DNA of 64,000 nucleotides from NCBI RefSeq assembly GCF_027925155.1, contig NZ_BSDY01000008.1:120928-184927 (forward strand), read 5' to 3'. Below the pieces are notes generated by a model. The model made no database searches. It saw only the letters and a list, made by a program, of their open reading frames with translations, and had not been told where the DNA came from. This stretch comes from Propionigenium maris DSM 9537 (GTDB lineage: Bacteria; Fusobacteriota; Fusobacteriia; Fusobacteriales; Fusobacteriaceae). The position numbers were made by a program, and so were the translations under genes. Of the stretch, positions 17,775 through 26,623 are shown piece by piece; within the stretch, counting starts at the first letter, position 1, and each line of letters starts with the position of its first letter.

Positions 17775-19169
17775 TTGACAATTAAAGCAGATTTTGAGAT
17801 GAGTCCTGGTAGTATTATAGAGTTTGTAAGAGTACTGATACCAGAGGCAAGGGAGAAGGAGATGGAGGTAAGAACCCTCAGCGAGGGGGAGGAGATCTCC
17901 ATAGAGGTAGTGTGTGACGGGAGGAAGGAAATCTTTACCTACCCAAACCACATGGAGAGGATAGATGACCAGAAGATAATTATGATAAAGATGGCTCTTC
18001 TGAATATATATGGCAAGAGCTACCCATGGGGAGGACTTATCGGGGTAAGACCTACAAAGCTTGTGAGAAGGATGCTGGCTCTGAAGTATACCTATGAGGA
18101 GATAGAGGAGATCCTTATGGGACTCTATATGGTTACTCCAGTAAAGGCGAGGCTTCTTTCAGATGTAGTGAAAAAGGAGATGAAGTATCTTAACAGGGAT
18201 CATATAAATATGTATATAGGGATACCATTCTGCCCTACTAAGTGCAGATACTGTTCCTTTGCTTCCTATGAGATAGGAGGACCTGTAGGTAAGTTTTACA
18301 GGGGAGTAGTGGATACCCTGCTAGATGAGATAGAGCTCACAGGGGATTTTTTAAGGGGGACCACTCACACTATAGAATCTCTTTACTTTGGAGGGGGGAC
18401 ACCTAGCGTCCTCACTGAAGAGGATCTTGTGAAGGTCCTTGAAGCTGTGAGAAAGCATATAGATTTTACCCACATCAAGGAGTTTACCTTTGAAGCTGGA
18501 AGGGTGGATACATTAAACAGAAGAAAGCTGGAGATAATGAAAAAGTATGGAGTGGACAGGATCAGTCTGAATCCTCAGACCTTCAATGAGCATATCCTGA
18601 AGGAACTGAACAGATCTTTTGACAGGGCTAAGTTTGATGAGATGTATGGAATAGCCCGTGAGCTGGGATTCATAATAAATATGGACCTTATCCTTGGACT
18701 GCCTGGAGAGGGAGCAAAGGAGATCTACCATACCTTAAATGAGATAGAGAAGTATGATATGGAAAACCTTACAATCCATGTACTTGCCCTGAAGAGAGCT
18801 TCCAAGCTCTACCAGGAGGGGTATGAGAAGGAGGAGCTTAACAAGGAGGAGTTTGAGCTGAAGCTTAAGGAACTCCTTGAGAAGAAGAATCTGGAGCCGT
18901 ACTACATGTATCGTCAGAAAAACAGTATCGAGTGGGGAGAGAACCTTGGATATGCTGTTCCCGGTACGGAATCTATCTTTAATATAGAGATGATAGAGGA
19001 AAATCAATCTACCCTGGGAATGGGTGGAGGAGCTATAACCAAGAGGATAGTGGCGGAAAACGAAGTAATAGATAGGATAGACAAGGTAATAAATCCCAAG
19101 GATCCAGCTCTTTATATAAGAGAGATGAAGGAGAGGCTGGAGAAGAAGTTTGAGCTTTTCAAAAACTAG
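17775..19169 (+). CDS. hemZ: HemZ-like radical SAM coproporphyrinogen III oxidase family protein
   Basis: Oxygen-independent coproporphyrinogen dehydrogenase family. The radical SAM cluster motif is IGIPFCPTKCRYCSF (Cys153, Cys157, Cys160), followed by the HemN-family SLYFGGGTPSVLTEEDL and TFEAGRVDTL. The ~140-residue N-terminal extension (GLIGVRPTKLVRRML) is typical of HemZ rather than HemN. 464 residues. Start TTG 17775 with AGGAGG five bases away. No other haem genes are present, and HemN relatives include haem chaperones and methylases, so the biochemical role is provisional. Confidence 0.82.
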   Translation: MTIKADFEMSPGSIIEFVRVLIPEAREKEMEVRTLSEGEEISIEVVCDGRKEIFTYPNHMERIDDQKIIMIKMALLNIYGKSYPWGGLIGVRPTKLVRRMLALKYTYEEIEEILMGLYMVTPVKARLLSDVVKKEMKYLNRDHINMYIGIPFCPTKCRYCSFASYEIGGPVGKFYRGVVDTLLDEIELTGDFLRGTTHTIESLYFGGGTPSVLTEEDLVKVLEAVRKHIDFTHIKEFTFEAGRVDTLNRRKLEIMKKYGVDRISLNPQTFNEHILKELNRSFDRAKFDEMYGIARELGFIINMDLILGLPGEGAKEIYHTLNEIEKYDMENLTIHVLALKRASKLYQEGYEKEELNKEEFELKLKELLEKKNLEPYYMYRQKNSIEWGENLGYAVPGTESIFNIEMIEENQSTLGMGGGAITKRIVAENEVIDRIDKVINPKDPALYIREMKERLEKKFELFKN

Positions 19170-19187
19170 AAAAAGCAGGTGATTCCC

Positions 19188-19727
19188 TTGAGCGAAAATA
19201 AGAAGTTTGTTCTGGTTTTAACTATTATACTTGTAATCTTTGGCGGTGAAAGGGTGTGGAGGAGCTTCAGGAGAAGAACTGAAATCCCTGAAAAAAATTA
19301 TGTGGTTGTTATGGAGAGGCACACCTATGAGGATAGGAAAGCTCTTCTGGACATCAACAGAGCCACCCTGGAGGAGATGCTTGCTCATAAGGTAAGTATG
19401 AGCTATGGAAGGAAGATAGTGGAGTACAGGGAGATTACCGGAGGATTTGAGGAGCTTCAGGAGCTGACAAGGATCTCTGGGATAGGGAAGAAAACCTATG
19501 ATAAGCTCAAGGGTAAGTTTGTAGTGAAAACTCCCCCAGCTGAGAGGAAGATAAATATAAATGAAGCAGAGGATATTGAGCTCCTCTATACTGGTTTTAC
19601 CAAGAAGGAGATAGGGAAGGTAAGGGAGCACCAGAAGGCAGAGGGGAAGATATTTGACAATGTGGTCCTTATGGATATTCTGGGAGGAGAGCGCTACGAG
19701 AAGTTGGGAAGAAAGATAGAATACTAA
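19188..19727 (+). CDS. Membrane-anchored ComEA-like helix-hairpin-helix protein
   Basis: One N-terminal membrane helix (about residues 7-20, FVLVLTIILVIFGG) followed by two helix-hairpin-helix DNA-binding-type units: LLDINRATLEEMLAHKVSMSYGRKI..ELTRISGIGKKTYDKLKGKF and ININEAEDIELLYTGFTKKEIGKV. This is the layout of ComEA, the DNA receptor of natural transformation; similar hairpins occur in GspK-like proteins. TTG 19188 is taken as start because AGGTGA lies 5 bases upstream; GTG 19179 is possible. Being downstream of pilT and pilC, which power DNA-uptake pili, supports a competence role (inference). Confidence 0.72.
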   Translation: MSENKKFVLVLTIILVIFGGERVWRSFRRRTEIPEKNYVVVMERHTYEDRKALLDINRATLEEMLAHKVSMSYGRKIVEYREITGGFEELQELTRISGIGKKTYDKLKGKFVVKTPPAERKININEAEDIELLYTGFTKKEIGKVREHQKAEGKIFDNVVLMDILGGERYEKLGRKIEY

Positions 19728-19728
19728 A

Positions 19729-19755
19729 ATAGAGGCCTGAAGGCCTCTATTTTTA
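19729..19755 (+). terminator. Intrinsic terminator of the pilT-pilC operon
   Basis: ATAGAGGCC-TGAA-GGCCTCTAT followed by TTTTATTTT. Confidence 0.88.
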
Positions 19756-19763
19756 TTTTAATA

Positions 19764-19802
19764 GCAAAAAAGGTCTGAGATTTTTTTCTCAGACCTTTTT
19801 TT
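19764..19802. terminator. Bidirectional terminator between converging genes
   Basis: GGTCTGAGA-TTTTTT-TCTCAGACC flanked by A-run left and T-run right; terminates the converging patatin gene on the minus strand. Confidence 0.85.
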
Positions 19803-19840
19803 AAAATTTGTTAAAAAGGATCAATTAAAACTAATATGAA

Positions 19841-20698
19841 TCAGAGGCTGAGCCACTGAAGAAGACGGGAGTACTCTCTCTTGGCGTCTTCATACCCTAA
19901 TCTGTAGAGGGCCTCGATCTTTGAGACGTCCTTCTCCAACCTCTTTACCTCTAAGGACTTACTGGGACGAAGGATGAAAATATCTCCTCTTTTCTCCAAG
20001 TCATTAAGCTTTTCCAGGGTAGAGTTGTAGACGGTATGTCTGTTGATGAGGGCATCTGCCACATGGGGGTATCTTCTATAGAAGGCCTTGGCTGCCTTCT
20101 TATATTTAAAGGGTTCCTTCCTATATTCCCTTCCCTGGGTGAGAATGACTATATGCTTTTTATTCCCGTCCTCTATGGATTTATCTATGGGAATGGGGGA
20201 GACAATTCCTCCGTCCAGGTAGGGAGTCCCCCCTATGACAACGGGCTTAGAAAGGAAGGGAAGGCTCCCAGAAGCCATGATAGCTGTGACAGCCTCATCC
20301 ACAGAGGAAAAATCATCCTTGGAGTGATAGTCTGTTATTCCAGTGAGGCAGTTGAAGGTCCCTATCTTGAAATCTGTTTTAGAGGATCTAAAGGTTTCAT
20401 AATCCAATGGAATGAGCTCCTTGGTCATCCTGAAGTAAGCAAAATCAGGGTCAAATATATATCCGGTTTTAATGAGGTTTCGAAAACTCATATACCTGGG
20501 ATCGGTGATATACCTTCTCTGGATATTCAGGCTTCTCTCCCTCTGCTTGGAGATAAAGGAGGCAGGGTATATTGCTCCTGCAGAAACCCCTACGAGATAG
20601 GGAAGCTCAAGACCCATATCCAGAAAGTAATCCAGAATCCCAGTGGTATACATTCCTCTAAGGCCTCCCCCCTCGCAAACTAAACCTAAGTTCTTCAT
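19841..20698 (-). CDS. Patatin-like phospholipase
   Basis: Serine acyl hydrolase of the RssA/YjjU type, probably a cytoplasmic or membrane-associated lipase. Oxyanion motif CEGGGLRGMY (residues 8-17), nucleophile elbow GVSAGA (Ser39) and catalytic dyad Asp in YLDGGIVSPIPID. 285 residues, usual length for the bacterial single-domain branch. AGAGGTGATT precedes its ATG on the minus strand. Not linked to neighbours by operon structure. Substrate unknown. Confidence 0.88.
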   Translation of the reverse strand: MKNLGLVCEGGGLRGMYTTGILDYFLDMGLELPYLVGVSAGAIYPASFISKQRERSLNIQRRYITDPRYMSFRNLIKTGYIFDPDFAYFRMTKELIPLDYETFRSSKTDFKIGTFNCLTGITDYHSKDDFSSVDEAVTAIMASGSLPFLSKPVVIGGTPYLDGGIVSPIPIDKSIEDGNKKHIVILTQGREYRKEPFKYKKAAKAFYRRYPHVADALINRHTVYNSTLEKLNDLEKRGDIFILRPSKSLEVKRLEKDVSKIEALYRLGYEDAKREYSRLLQWLSL

Positions 20699-20833
20699 AT
20701 AATCACCTCTATAATTAAGTTTTTTTCTTTATTCTAACATATTCCCACGAGTAAGAAGGATCTTATTGAGAAATCTTATAGTTGCTTAAATGATTTGGTT
20801 CAACAGAATATCTTTTTAAGATTTATTAGTTTA

Positions 20834-20973
20834 TCCTCTCCTAAGTCGACGGCACTTTGTACTTTTATATCTTTCCAGGCCGTCCAGCAGGATAAGTTCC
20901 GCAGCAAAGCGAGGACTGTAGCTTACCAAGGGCGTAGAGTAATAACATGCTCAGGAGACACTTTGGAAGAGGT
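20834..20973 (+). repeat. Dispersed repeat family A, copy 1
   Basis: Degenerate copy of a ~145-base intergenic element bounded by CCTCTTTCCA-like inverted ends and sharing the core AAGTTCCGCA...CGAGGACTGTAGCT. Related copies at 24629, 55143, 56221 (inverted) and 57698. A short open frame here (20795-20992) is not a gene. Confidence 0.75.
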
Positions 20974-21045
20974 GTCTTTTTTTCTAAAATAAGAAGTTAT
21001 CTTGATAACGACTATATTTTAGTTATAAGGCTTAGCGTTACTTGG

Positions 21046-21110
21046 GTACTTTCTTTGGATGCTGTGAGCATAGCGAGGAAATGCCCTTGGGGTACAAGCA
21101 AAGAAAGTAC
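21046..21110. repeat. Repeat-associated hairpin GTACTTTCTTTG/CAAAGAAAGTAC
   Basis: A perfect 12-base inverted repeat (21046-21057 with 21099-21110), with CAAG before the second arm as in the family A and B terminal hairpins. The loop is longer than in the other copies (41 bases). The rest of the 20699-21294 gap shows no gene. Confidence 0.65.
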
Positions 21111-21294
21111 ATAATTACTAAAGGAAGCAACGTTAAAAACAATTAACGTTGTGGAAAAATATAATGATTAAAAAATCATTTATTTTTCACAAAATATCAA
21201 GTAAAGAAAAATTGATTTAGGCAAAAAAAGTATATATACTTCAAGGGATGGAAGGTACTGGAAAACCTTCAGATAGATGAAAGGAAGATAAGGG

Positions 21295-22113
21295 ATGGAA
21301 AAAAAAGATTATCTTTTAAAGCAATACATGGTTGAGGATAAGGATATAAAAAAATTTATAAAAAGCTACTGGATACTTAAAAAATCAGGGGAGGATGAAA
21401 AGATCCCCAAACTCTTTCCAATACCCAGTGCCCATATAATTATAAGTTTAGAGGATGACTGCTCCTTTGAAAGTAAGGGGGAAAGAAGGCAAATTGATGG
21501 AGATATGGTATTTCATCCCACCACCCACATGTGGAGTATATACTATGGAAGAAATACTCATATAATAGGGATAGAGCTCTCTCCCCAGGGCTACTACTAT
21601 CTTTCTGGAGAGGATGTTTCAAAAAAGGTAGATAAGATAGAGCCCCTAAGGGAGGCTTTACCGGGGCTCTGGAGGTTTATCCAGAGGGAGAGAGAAAACC
21701 TTAGAAAACATAGATTAGAGGGACTTAAGGGGTATCTCAGAAAGGAGTTTCAAAAATATTTTGAAGATGGGGATGCTCGTATCATAGATGAGGTGACAGG
21801 GTATGTAGACAGAGAGCAGATCCTCATAAGGGAAGTGACTGAAAGGCTTGGATTTAGCGTAAGGACCTTAGAGAGAAAATTTAAGAGGAATACGGGACTT
21901 ACTCTGAAGAAATATCAGACTATTTTGAGGTTAAATGCCCTTTTAGAGGATATCTATATGACGGAAGAGATAAACTGGGGGGAGCTGGCTGTAAAGCATG
22001 GGTTCTTTGATCAGGCTCATATGATAAAGATGCTGAAGGAGTACCTGGGAATGGCCCCTGGAGAGTATCTGGAGGTAAGGGATCTGCTGGGAGATATATT
22101 TGAGGTGGAGTGA
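21295..22113 (+). CDS. AraC-family transcriptional regulator
   Basis: 272 residues. C-terminal double helix-turn-helix: first helix unit IREVTERLGFSVRTLERKFKRNTGLTLKKYQ and second INWGELAVKHGFFDQAHMIKMLKEYLGMAPGEY, ending in the AraC family signature (FFDQAHM..F/L..G.sP). The N-terminal ~160 residues form the sensor half found in DUF6597-type regulators (HIIISLEDDCSF, IIGIELSPQGYYYLSG). Ligand and targets unknown. Isolated behind a repeat-rich gap; the next gene rsgA begins 150 bases further. Confidence 0.88.
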   Translation: MEKKDYLLKQYMVEDKDIKKFIKSYWILKKSGEDEKIPKLFPIPSAHIIISLEDDCSFESKGERRQIDGDMVFHPTTHMWSIYYGRNTHIIGIELSPQGYYYLSGEDVSKKVDKIEPLREALPGLWRFIQRERENLRKHRLEGLKGYLRKEFQKYFEDGDARIIDEVTGYVDREQILIREVTERLGFSVRTLERKFKRNTGLTLKKYQTILRLNALLEDIYMTEEINWGELAVKHGFFDQAHMIKMLKEYLGMAPGEYLEVRDLLGDIFEVE

Positions 22114-22187
22114 CGTATTTTTACAAGAAGACAGATATAAATTCTGATAGTATATATCTATTAAAAAATTGAGAAAGGAGATGAGTT

Positions 22188-22223
22188 ATGATAGCAGCAG
22201 ATTTTGGAGGAAACCTAAAGTAG
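22188..22223 (+). other. Mini-ORF MIAADFGGNLK upstream of rsgA
   Basis: An 11-codon frame with a good ribosome site (AAAGGAG, 6 bases before ATG) ends 40 bases before rsgA. Its 3' part lies in an inverted repeat (GGAGG 22206-22210 with CCTCC 22231-22235). Leader peptide or remnant of a decayed gene; not decidable here. Confidence 0.35.
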
Positions 22224-22263
22224 AAAAGGTCCTCCGTAAAAAGTAAAAAAAGAGGAGGAAATA

Positions 22264-23226
22264 ATGAGAGGCAGAGTTATATCGGTATTTAAAGATTTAT
22301 ATAGAGTGTCAGTTGGAAGTAGTGAGGTCAATGCTCCCATAACAGGGAAGATGATAAAAAACAATGAATTTCCAGTGGTTGGAGACTATGTAGAGGTAAG
22401 TGATGAGGGGCAGATAACTGAAATATATCCCAGAAAAACTCTACTATCCAGGAAGGTGGCAGGAAAAAAGATAAAGGAGCAGCCCATAGTAAGCAATGTG
22501 GATTTTATCTTTATAGTTACCTCCCTGAATAAGGATTTTAATATTGCAAGGCTGGAAAGATATCTGACCATGGTATATGAATCAGGAGCTAACCCCTGCT
22601 TTATTCTGACTAAGGCAGATCTTGACGATGAAGCAGATGAAAAGGCAGCTAGGTTAGAGGAGATAGCTTTCGGAGTGCCTATCCACGTAGTATCTTCATA
22701 TGAGGATATAGGAGTAGATGAGGTCAGGGGCTACTTAAAGGATGAGGCAACAATAGGTCTTATAGGATCCTCTGGGGTAGGGAAATCAACTCTGATCAAT
22801 AAGCTTATGGGAGAAGAGATAATAAAAACCAGGGAGGTTCGAGCAGGGGACGATAAGGGAAAGCATACTACCACAAGAAGAGAGATGTTTCGTGTAGGGG
22901 GAGGATATATAATAGATACCCCTGGGATGAGGGAGCTTCAGATATGGAGTGGAGATACTGCTGAAACATTTTACGATATCGAGGAGATGGCCCTGACATG
23001 TAAGTTTTCAGACTGCACCCATAGAAGTGAACCGGGGTGTGCAGTGAGAAGAGCCATTGAGAGAAAGGAACTCACCGAGGAGAGGCTGAACAACTACTTT
23101 AAGTTAAAGAGAGAGGTGGCTAATATGGAAAACAAGCAGAATCTGGGCCACAAGTTTGCTGAAAGGGAAAAGATAAAAAATATGATGGGCTCTCTGGATA
23201 TGAGAAGGAAGATAAATAAGAGGTAG
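22264..23226 (+). CDS. rsgA: Ribosome small-subunit-dependent GTPase RsgA
   Basis: Late 30S assembly GTPase. OB fold (1-60), circularly permuted GTPase domain with G4 TKAD (116-119) before G1 GSSGVGKS (168-175), switch region RAGDDKGKHTTT and G3 DTPGMRELQ, and the C-terminal zinc motif CKFSDCTHRSEPGCAV. 320 residues, slightly long because of a basic C-terminal tail (GSLDMRRKINKR). Start follows AGAGGAGG. The acetyltransferase gene begins 15 bases after its stop. Confidence 0.95.
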   Translation: MRGRVISVFKDLYRVSVGSSEVNAPITGKMIKNNEFPVVGDYVEVSDEGQITEIYPRKTLLSRKVAGKKIKEQPIVSNVDFIFIVTSLNKDFNIARLERYLTMVYESGANPCFILTKADLDDEADEKAARLEEIAFGVPIHVVSSYEDIGVDEVRGYLKDEATIGLIGSSGVGKSTLINKLMGEEIIKTREVRAGDDKGKHTTTRREMFRVGGGYIIDTPGMRELQIWSGDTAETFYDIEEMALTCKFSDCTHRSEPGCAVRRAIERKELTEERLNNYFKLKREVANMENKQNLGHKFAEREKIKNMMGSLDMRRKINKR

Positions 23227-23241
23227 TTTAAAGGGGAAAAT

Positions 23242-23760
23242 ATGAATATAGTAATAAGACAGGAAGGGATAGAAGACCATAAAGTAGTCTATAACCTTGT
23301 AGAAAAAGCCTTTAAGGAGGCTGAACACACAGATGGAAATGAGCAAAATCTTGTGGAAGCTCTTAGAAGGGGGAGGGCATTTGTACCGGAGCTTTCCCTT
23401 GTGGCAGAGGTGGAGAAGGAGGTTGCCGGGCACATATTGTTTACCGAGGCAAGGATAGGAAAGGATACCCTTTTGGTACTGGCTCCGGTATCGGTACTTC
23501 CTGAGTATCAGGGGAAGGGAGTCGGAGGAAGGCTTATAGAGGAGGGGCACAGGATAGCCAGAGAACTTGGTTATAGAGGTATTGTACTCCTGGGGTATCC
23601 GGCATATTACTCTAAGTTTGGCTATCTACCTTCGGTGACCTATGGGATAAAAAGTCCCTTTGAGGTACCAGAGGAGTTCTTTATGGCTGTAGAGTTAGAG
23701 GAGGGTTCATTAAAAGGTGTAGAGGGGATGTTGGAGTTCCCTGAGGAATTTGGAATCTAA
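23242..23760 (+). CDS. GNAT N-acetyltransferase (YhbS-like)
   Basis: 172-residue acetyl-CoA-dependent acetyltransferase. The acetyl-CoA loop is seen in LAPVSVLPEYQGKGVGGRLIEEG (Q-x-x-G-x-G/A), followed by GIVLLGYPAYYSKFGY, the motif B region typical of the YhbS group (GxPxYYxxFGF). Acceptor unknown. Co-directional with and 15 bases behind rsgA, so likely co-transcribed. Confidence 0.85.
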   Translation: MNIVIRQEGIEDHKVVYNLVEKAFKEAEHTDGNEQNLVEALRRGRAFVPELSLVAEVEKEVAGHILFTEARIGKDTLLVLAPVSVLPEYQGKGVGGRLIEEGHRIARELGYRGIVLLGYPAYYSKFGYLPSVTYGIKSPFEVPEEFFMAVELEEGSLKGVEGMLEFPEEFGI

Positions 23761-23821
23761 GGGGGAAGAAGAACAGGCGAACTATGATTTCTTAAACCAC
23801 TGATGATATTAAGGAGAGAGG

Positions 23822-24568
23822 ATGGAGAATATTTTTAAGGTACACAGGGATATGCCGAGACAGGGTCCGGGGGACAATGAGTCTACCAGAAGAGCTTTGG
23901 ACTTAACAGGATTATCCGGGAAATCATTAAAAGTTCTGGATATAGGGTGCGGACCTGGAATGCAGACGGTGGAGCTGGCAAAAAGTATAGAGGGAAGGAT
24001 TACAGCTTTGGATTTTCACAAGAAATACCTGGAGGAGCTATCTGGATCAGCTGAAAGGGAGGGAATTGGAGAAAGGATAGAAACTCTGGAAGGTTCCATG
24101 TTTGAGCTGGAGAAATACTTCAAGAGAGAAGAGTTTGACCTTATCTGGAGTGAGGGGGCTATTTATATAATGGGGTTTGAAAGGGGATTGAAGGATGTTA
24201 AACCCTTTTTGAAGTCCGGTGGCTACCTTGCTGTTACCGAGATTACCTGGTTGGAGGACAATCCCCCCAAGGAGATAAGGGAGTTTTGGGATACTAACTA
24301 CCCACAGATGGGAACGGTTAAATCAAATGAGGATATAGCTATTGAAAACGGGTATGAAGTTATAGATACCTTCATATTGCCTGAGAACTCCTGGTGGGAG
24401 AACTACTATAATCCTTTGAAGGAGAGGTGTGAGTTTTTTAAGAGGGAGGAACCCACCAACTCAGATTTAATGGAGTTTATTAAGGAAACGGAGTTGGAGA
24501 TGGAGTTATTTAAAAAGTACAGCTCCTCCTATAACTATGTTTTCTATGTGATGAAAAAGTCCAACTAG
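23822..24568 (+). CDS. Class I SAM-dependent methyltransferase
   Basis: 248 residues. SAM-binding motif I VLDIGCGPGMQTVELA (about residues 38-53), motif II ITALDFHKKYL with acidic Asp, and motif IV region FDLIWSEGAIYIMGF. Resembles small-molecule methyltransferases of the UbiE/Coq5-like type; substrate unknown. Ribosome site AAGGAGAG. Last gene before the terminator at 24591. Confidence 0.85.
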   Translation: MENIFKVHRDMPRQGPGDNESTRRALDLTGLSGKSLKVLDIGCGPGMQTVELAKSIEGRITALDFHKKYLEELSGSAEREGIGERIETLEGSMFELEKYFKREEFDLIWSEGAIYIMGFERGLKDVKPFLKSGGYLAVTEITWLEDNPPKEIREFWDTNYPQMGTVKSNEDIAIENGYEVIDTFILPENSWWENYYNPLKERCEFFKREEPTNSDLMEFIKETELEMELFKKYSSSYNYVFYVMKKSN

Positions 24569-24590
24569 ATATGATCTATCATATTAAAGG

Positions 24591-24616
24591 GAGCCTTAAT
24601 TGAAGGCTCTTTTTTT
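24591..24616 (+). terminator. Intrinsic terminator
   Basis: GAGCCTT-AATTG-AAGGCTC followed by seven T, 22 bases after the methyltransferase stop. Confidence 0.88.
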
Positions 24617-24628
24617 CTCTAGAGAATC

Positions 24629-24746
24629 CCTCTTTCAAGTGGATGGCACTTTGTACTTTGATATTTTTCCAGACCGTCCAATAGGAAAAGTTTCCCGGTG
24701 AAGCAGAGAGATGCCTTAGGGCTAGAGGCAAAAAAGTACAGAGCTT
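24629..24746 (+). repeat. Dispersed repeat family A, copy 2 (degraded)
   Basis: Begins CCTCTTTCAAGTGGATGGCA and keeps CCAGACCGTCCAATAGG; the central core and right end are decayed, with only AAAAAGTACA left of the terminal hairpin. Confidence 0.6.
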
Positions 24747-24864
24747 CTGATAAAATTTTATTTAATATAGAGAAAAATAAAAATTCTTACTAAACTTTTA
24801 CTTTTGAACCATATACTTTAAGTAAAGAAGAGGTAACCAAATTACATCTATAAGGAGAGGAAGT

Positions 24865-25098
24865 ATGGGTTCTAAAATGAGGGGAGATCTGCAGGAGGTT
24901 ATGAATAGGGGAGTTGCTCTTTCTATCTCAGAGTTAAAAAGGATATTAAAGGTTAGGGGGCATGGGGGGATGAAGCTGAGCGGTCTTAAAACAAGAAGGG
25001 GGTACCTTTTAACTGTAGAGGAGGGGGAGTACTTTTTTGACCTTGTTGTAGAGGGGGAGGAGAAGTTTATGATTAAAGATATATATTCCACCTCTTAG
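24865..25098 (+). CDS. Small hypothetical protein (77 aa)
   Basis: Not recognised. A strong AAGGAGAGG site four bases before the ATG and a following terminator make it likely real. The protein is basic in its first half (ISELKRILKVRGHGGMKLSGLKTRRG) and ends with acidic beta-strand-like segments (YLLTVEEGEYFFDLVVEGEEKFMIKDIY). No signal peptide or membrane segment. It stands alone between repeat copy A2 and the tdk-bioD operon. Confidence 0.6.
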   Translation: MGSKMRGDLQEVMNRGVALSISELKRILKVRGHGGMKLSGLKTRRGYLLTVEEGEYFFDLVVEGEEKFMIKDIYSTS

Positions 25099-25189
25099 TG
25101 GGGAAGGAATTATTTAATTTTGAATTTTGTGGATAAGGCTTCTCTATATCTACAACTAAAAGCTCTTTTTATAAAAGTATATTTATAGA

Positions 25190-25212
25190 AGCCCCTTTCA
25201 GGGGCTTTTTTT
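25190..25212 (+). terminator. Intrinsic terminator, possible attenuator
   Basis: AGCCCC-TTTC-AGGGGCT plus seven T. Its left arm can alternatively pair with GGCTTCTCTATA at 25137-25148; see findings. Confidence 0.85.
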
Positions 25213-25297
25213 ATTGCAGTGGATGGAGCCGGTGCAATCTATAAAGTCCTGTATTTAATGGCTTTCCTCCTGGGAGGAAGTGGACAGCAGAAACTTT

Positions 25298-25325
25298 TGT
25301 AATAACCTGTCTTATATGATATAAT
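25298..25325 (+). promoter_or_regulatory. Probable promoter of the tdk-bioD operon
   Basis: TTGTAA (25298-25303), 16-base spacer, TATAAT (25320-25325), 66 bases before the start codon. Confidence 0.55.
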
Positions 25326-25390
25326 TTTAGGTACGAAAATATAATTAAAGATGCAGAGAAAGTAACAAAATATAGATTAGAGGTGGTTTG

Positions 25391-26623
25391 GTGCACTTTT
25401 TATTGACAGAAGGAATGGGTTGGATAGAAGTAGTAACTGGAAGTATGTTTTCTGGTAAGAGCGAGGAGCTCATCAGAAGGCTGAGAAGAGCCAGATATGG
25501 AAATCAGAAGGTAGTAGCTTTTAAGCACTCCAGTGACAAGAGGTATGATGACACCAAGGTGGCATCTCACAGCCAGCTGACTATAGAGGGGGTTCCTGCC
25601 GTTTCAGTGGAGGAGATGGAGAGGCTCTTCTTTGAAAGATACAGCGATGCAGAGATAATAGGAATAGATGAGGTTCAGTTCTTTGGAGAGCCTGTGGTAG
25701 AGTTTTGTGAGAAGCTTGCCAATATGGGAAAGAGGGTTATTGTAGCAGGACTTGACCAGGACTTTAGAGGGGAGCCATTTAAACCTATGGATGCCCTTAT
25801 GGCCAAGGCAGAGTATGTGGATAAGTTCAATGCAGTGTGTGCAGTGTGTGGGAACCCTGCATCGAGATCCCAGAGACTTGTTAACGGAGAGCCTGCATAT
25901 TACGATGATCCCATCGTTCTTGTGGGTGCAAGCGAGGCCTATGAGCCAAGATGCCGTAAGTGTCATATTGTAAGGGACAGAAGCGCCAATGAGGGGAAGC
26001 TCTACTTTATAGTTGGGACAAATACCGAGATAGGAAAGACCTATGCTACCCTTAATCTTATGAGGGAGGAGATGAAGTCTGGCAAGAAGGTAGGAGCACT
26101 AAAACCTGTGGAAACTGGAAGGGAGACCTTCCCGGAAAACCTAGAGGGGTCCGATTCCTATGCCTATGCAAAGCTGCTAAACAAGGAGATAGAGGATGTA
26201 AATATCTTCTTCTACACTAAACCAATGTCACCTCATGTAGCCTCTGAGCTGGATGGGGAGAAGGTGTGTCTGAAGACCATAAAGGACAGGATAGATGCAG
26301 GTCTTCAGGAAAACGACGTTCTCTTTGTAGAGGGCGCAGGGGGACTTCTGGTGCCGTTAAAGGACAACTATACCTTCCTGGATCTTCTGGTGGACTACAG
26401 AAAGAAATCAGAGGTAATCCTGGTATCGGCAAATACCCTGGGAACAATTAACCACACTCTTCTGACGATAGATGTACTTAAGAGAAATGATATAATGATA
26501 AAGGGCCTTGTATTTAACAACAAGGATAATGTACAGGATGAGAAGCTTTTAAGAAATAATATTGAGACGATCTCAAAGATAGGAAAGGTAGACGTTATAG
26601 CTGACTATGGATATGGAGAATAA
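25391..26623 (+). CDS. Thymidine kinase fused to dethiobiotin synthetase
   Basis: One uninterrupted frame codes for two enzymes. Residues 1-~200: type II thymidine kinase (salvage of thymidine to dTMP) with [19 protein letters not shown], Walker B-like [10 protein letters not shown], the lasso GLDQDF and zinc cysteines CAVCG..CRKCH. Residues ~207-410: BioD-like ATP-dependent dethiobiotin synthetase with [16 protein letters not shown] (P-loop), [19 protein letters not shown] and [15 protein letters not shown]. The join is direct ([11 protein letters not shown]). No other biotin genes are nearby. GTG 25391 is chosen (AGGTGG four bases before); TTG 25388 and ATG 25415 are alternatives. The next frame overlaps its end by 17 bases. 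Confidence 0.88.
   Translation: MHFLLTEGMGWIEVVTGSMFSGKSEELIRRLRRARYGNQKVVAFKHSSDKRYDDTKVASHSQLTIEGVPAVSVEEMERLFFERYSDAEIIGIDEVQFFGEPVVEFCEKLANMGKRVIVAGLDQDFRGEPFKPMDALMAKAEYVDKFNAVCAVCGNPASRSQRLVNGEPAYYDDPIVLVGASEAYEPRCRKCHIVRDRSANEGKLYFIVGTNTEIGKTYATLNLMREEMKSGKKVGALKPVETGRETFPENLEGSDSYAYAKLLNKEIEDVNIFFYTKPMSPHVASELDGEKVCLKTIKDRIDAGLQENDVLFVEGAGGLLVPLKDNYTFLDLLVDYRKKSEVILVSANTLGTINHTLLTIDVLKRNDIMIKGLVFNNKDNVQDEKLLRNNIETISKIGKVDVIADYGYGE

Noticed and set aside
17775..19169. Part of a haem biosynthesis operon
   Set aside because: No other haem genes nearby; neighbours are pilus and HhH genes.
20795..20992. 65-codon open frame
   Set aside because: It lies wholly in repeat A copy 1, has no ribosome site and is not preserved in other copies; same for 57818-58000.
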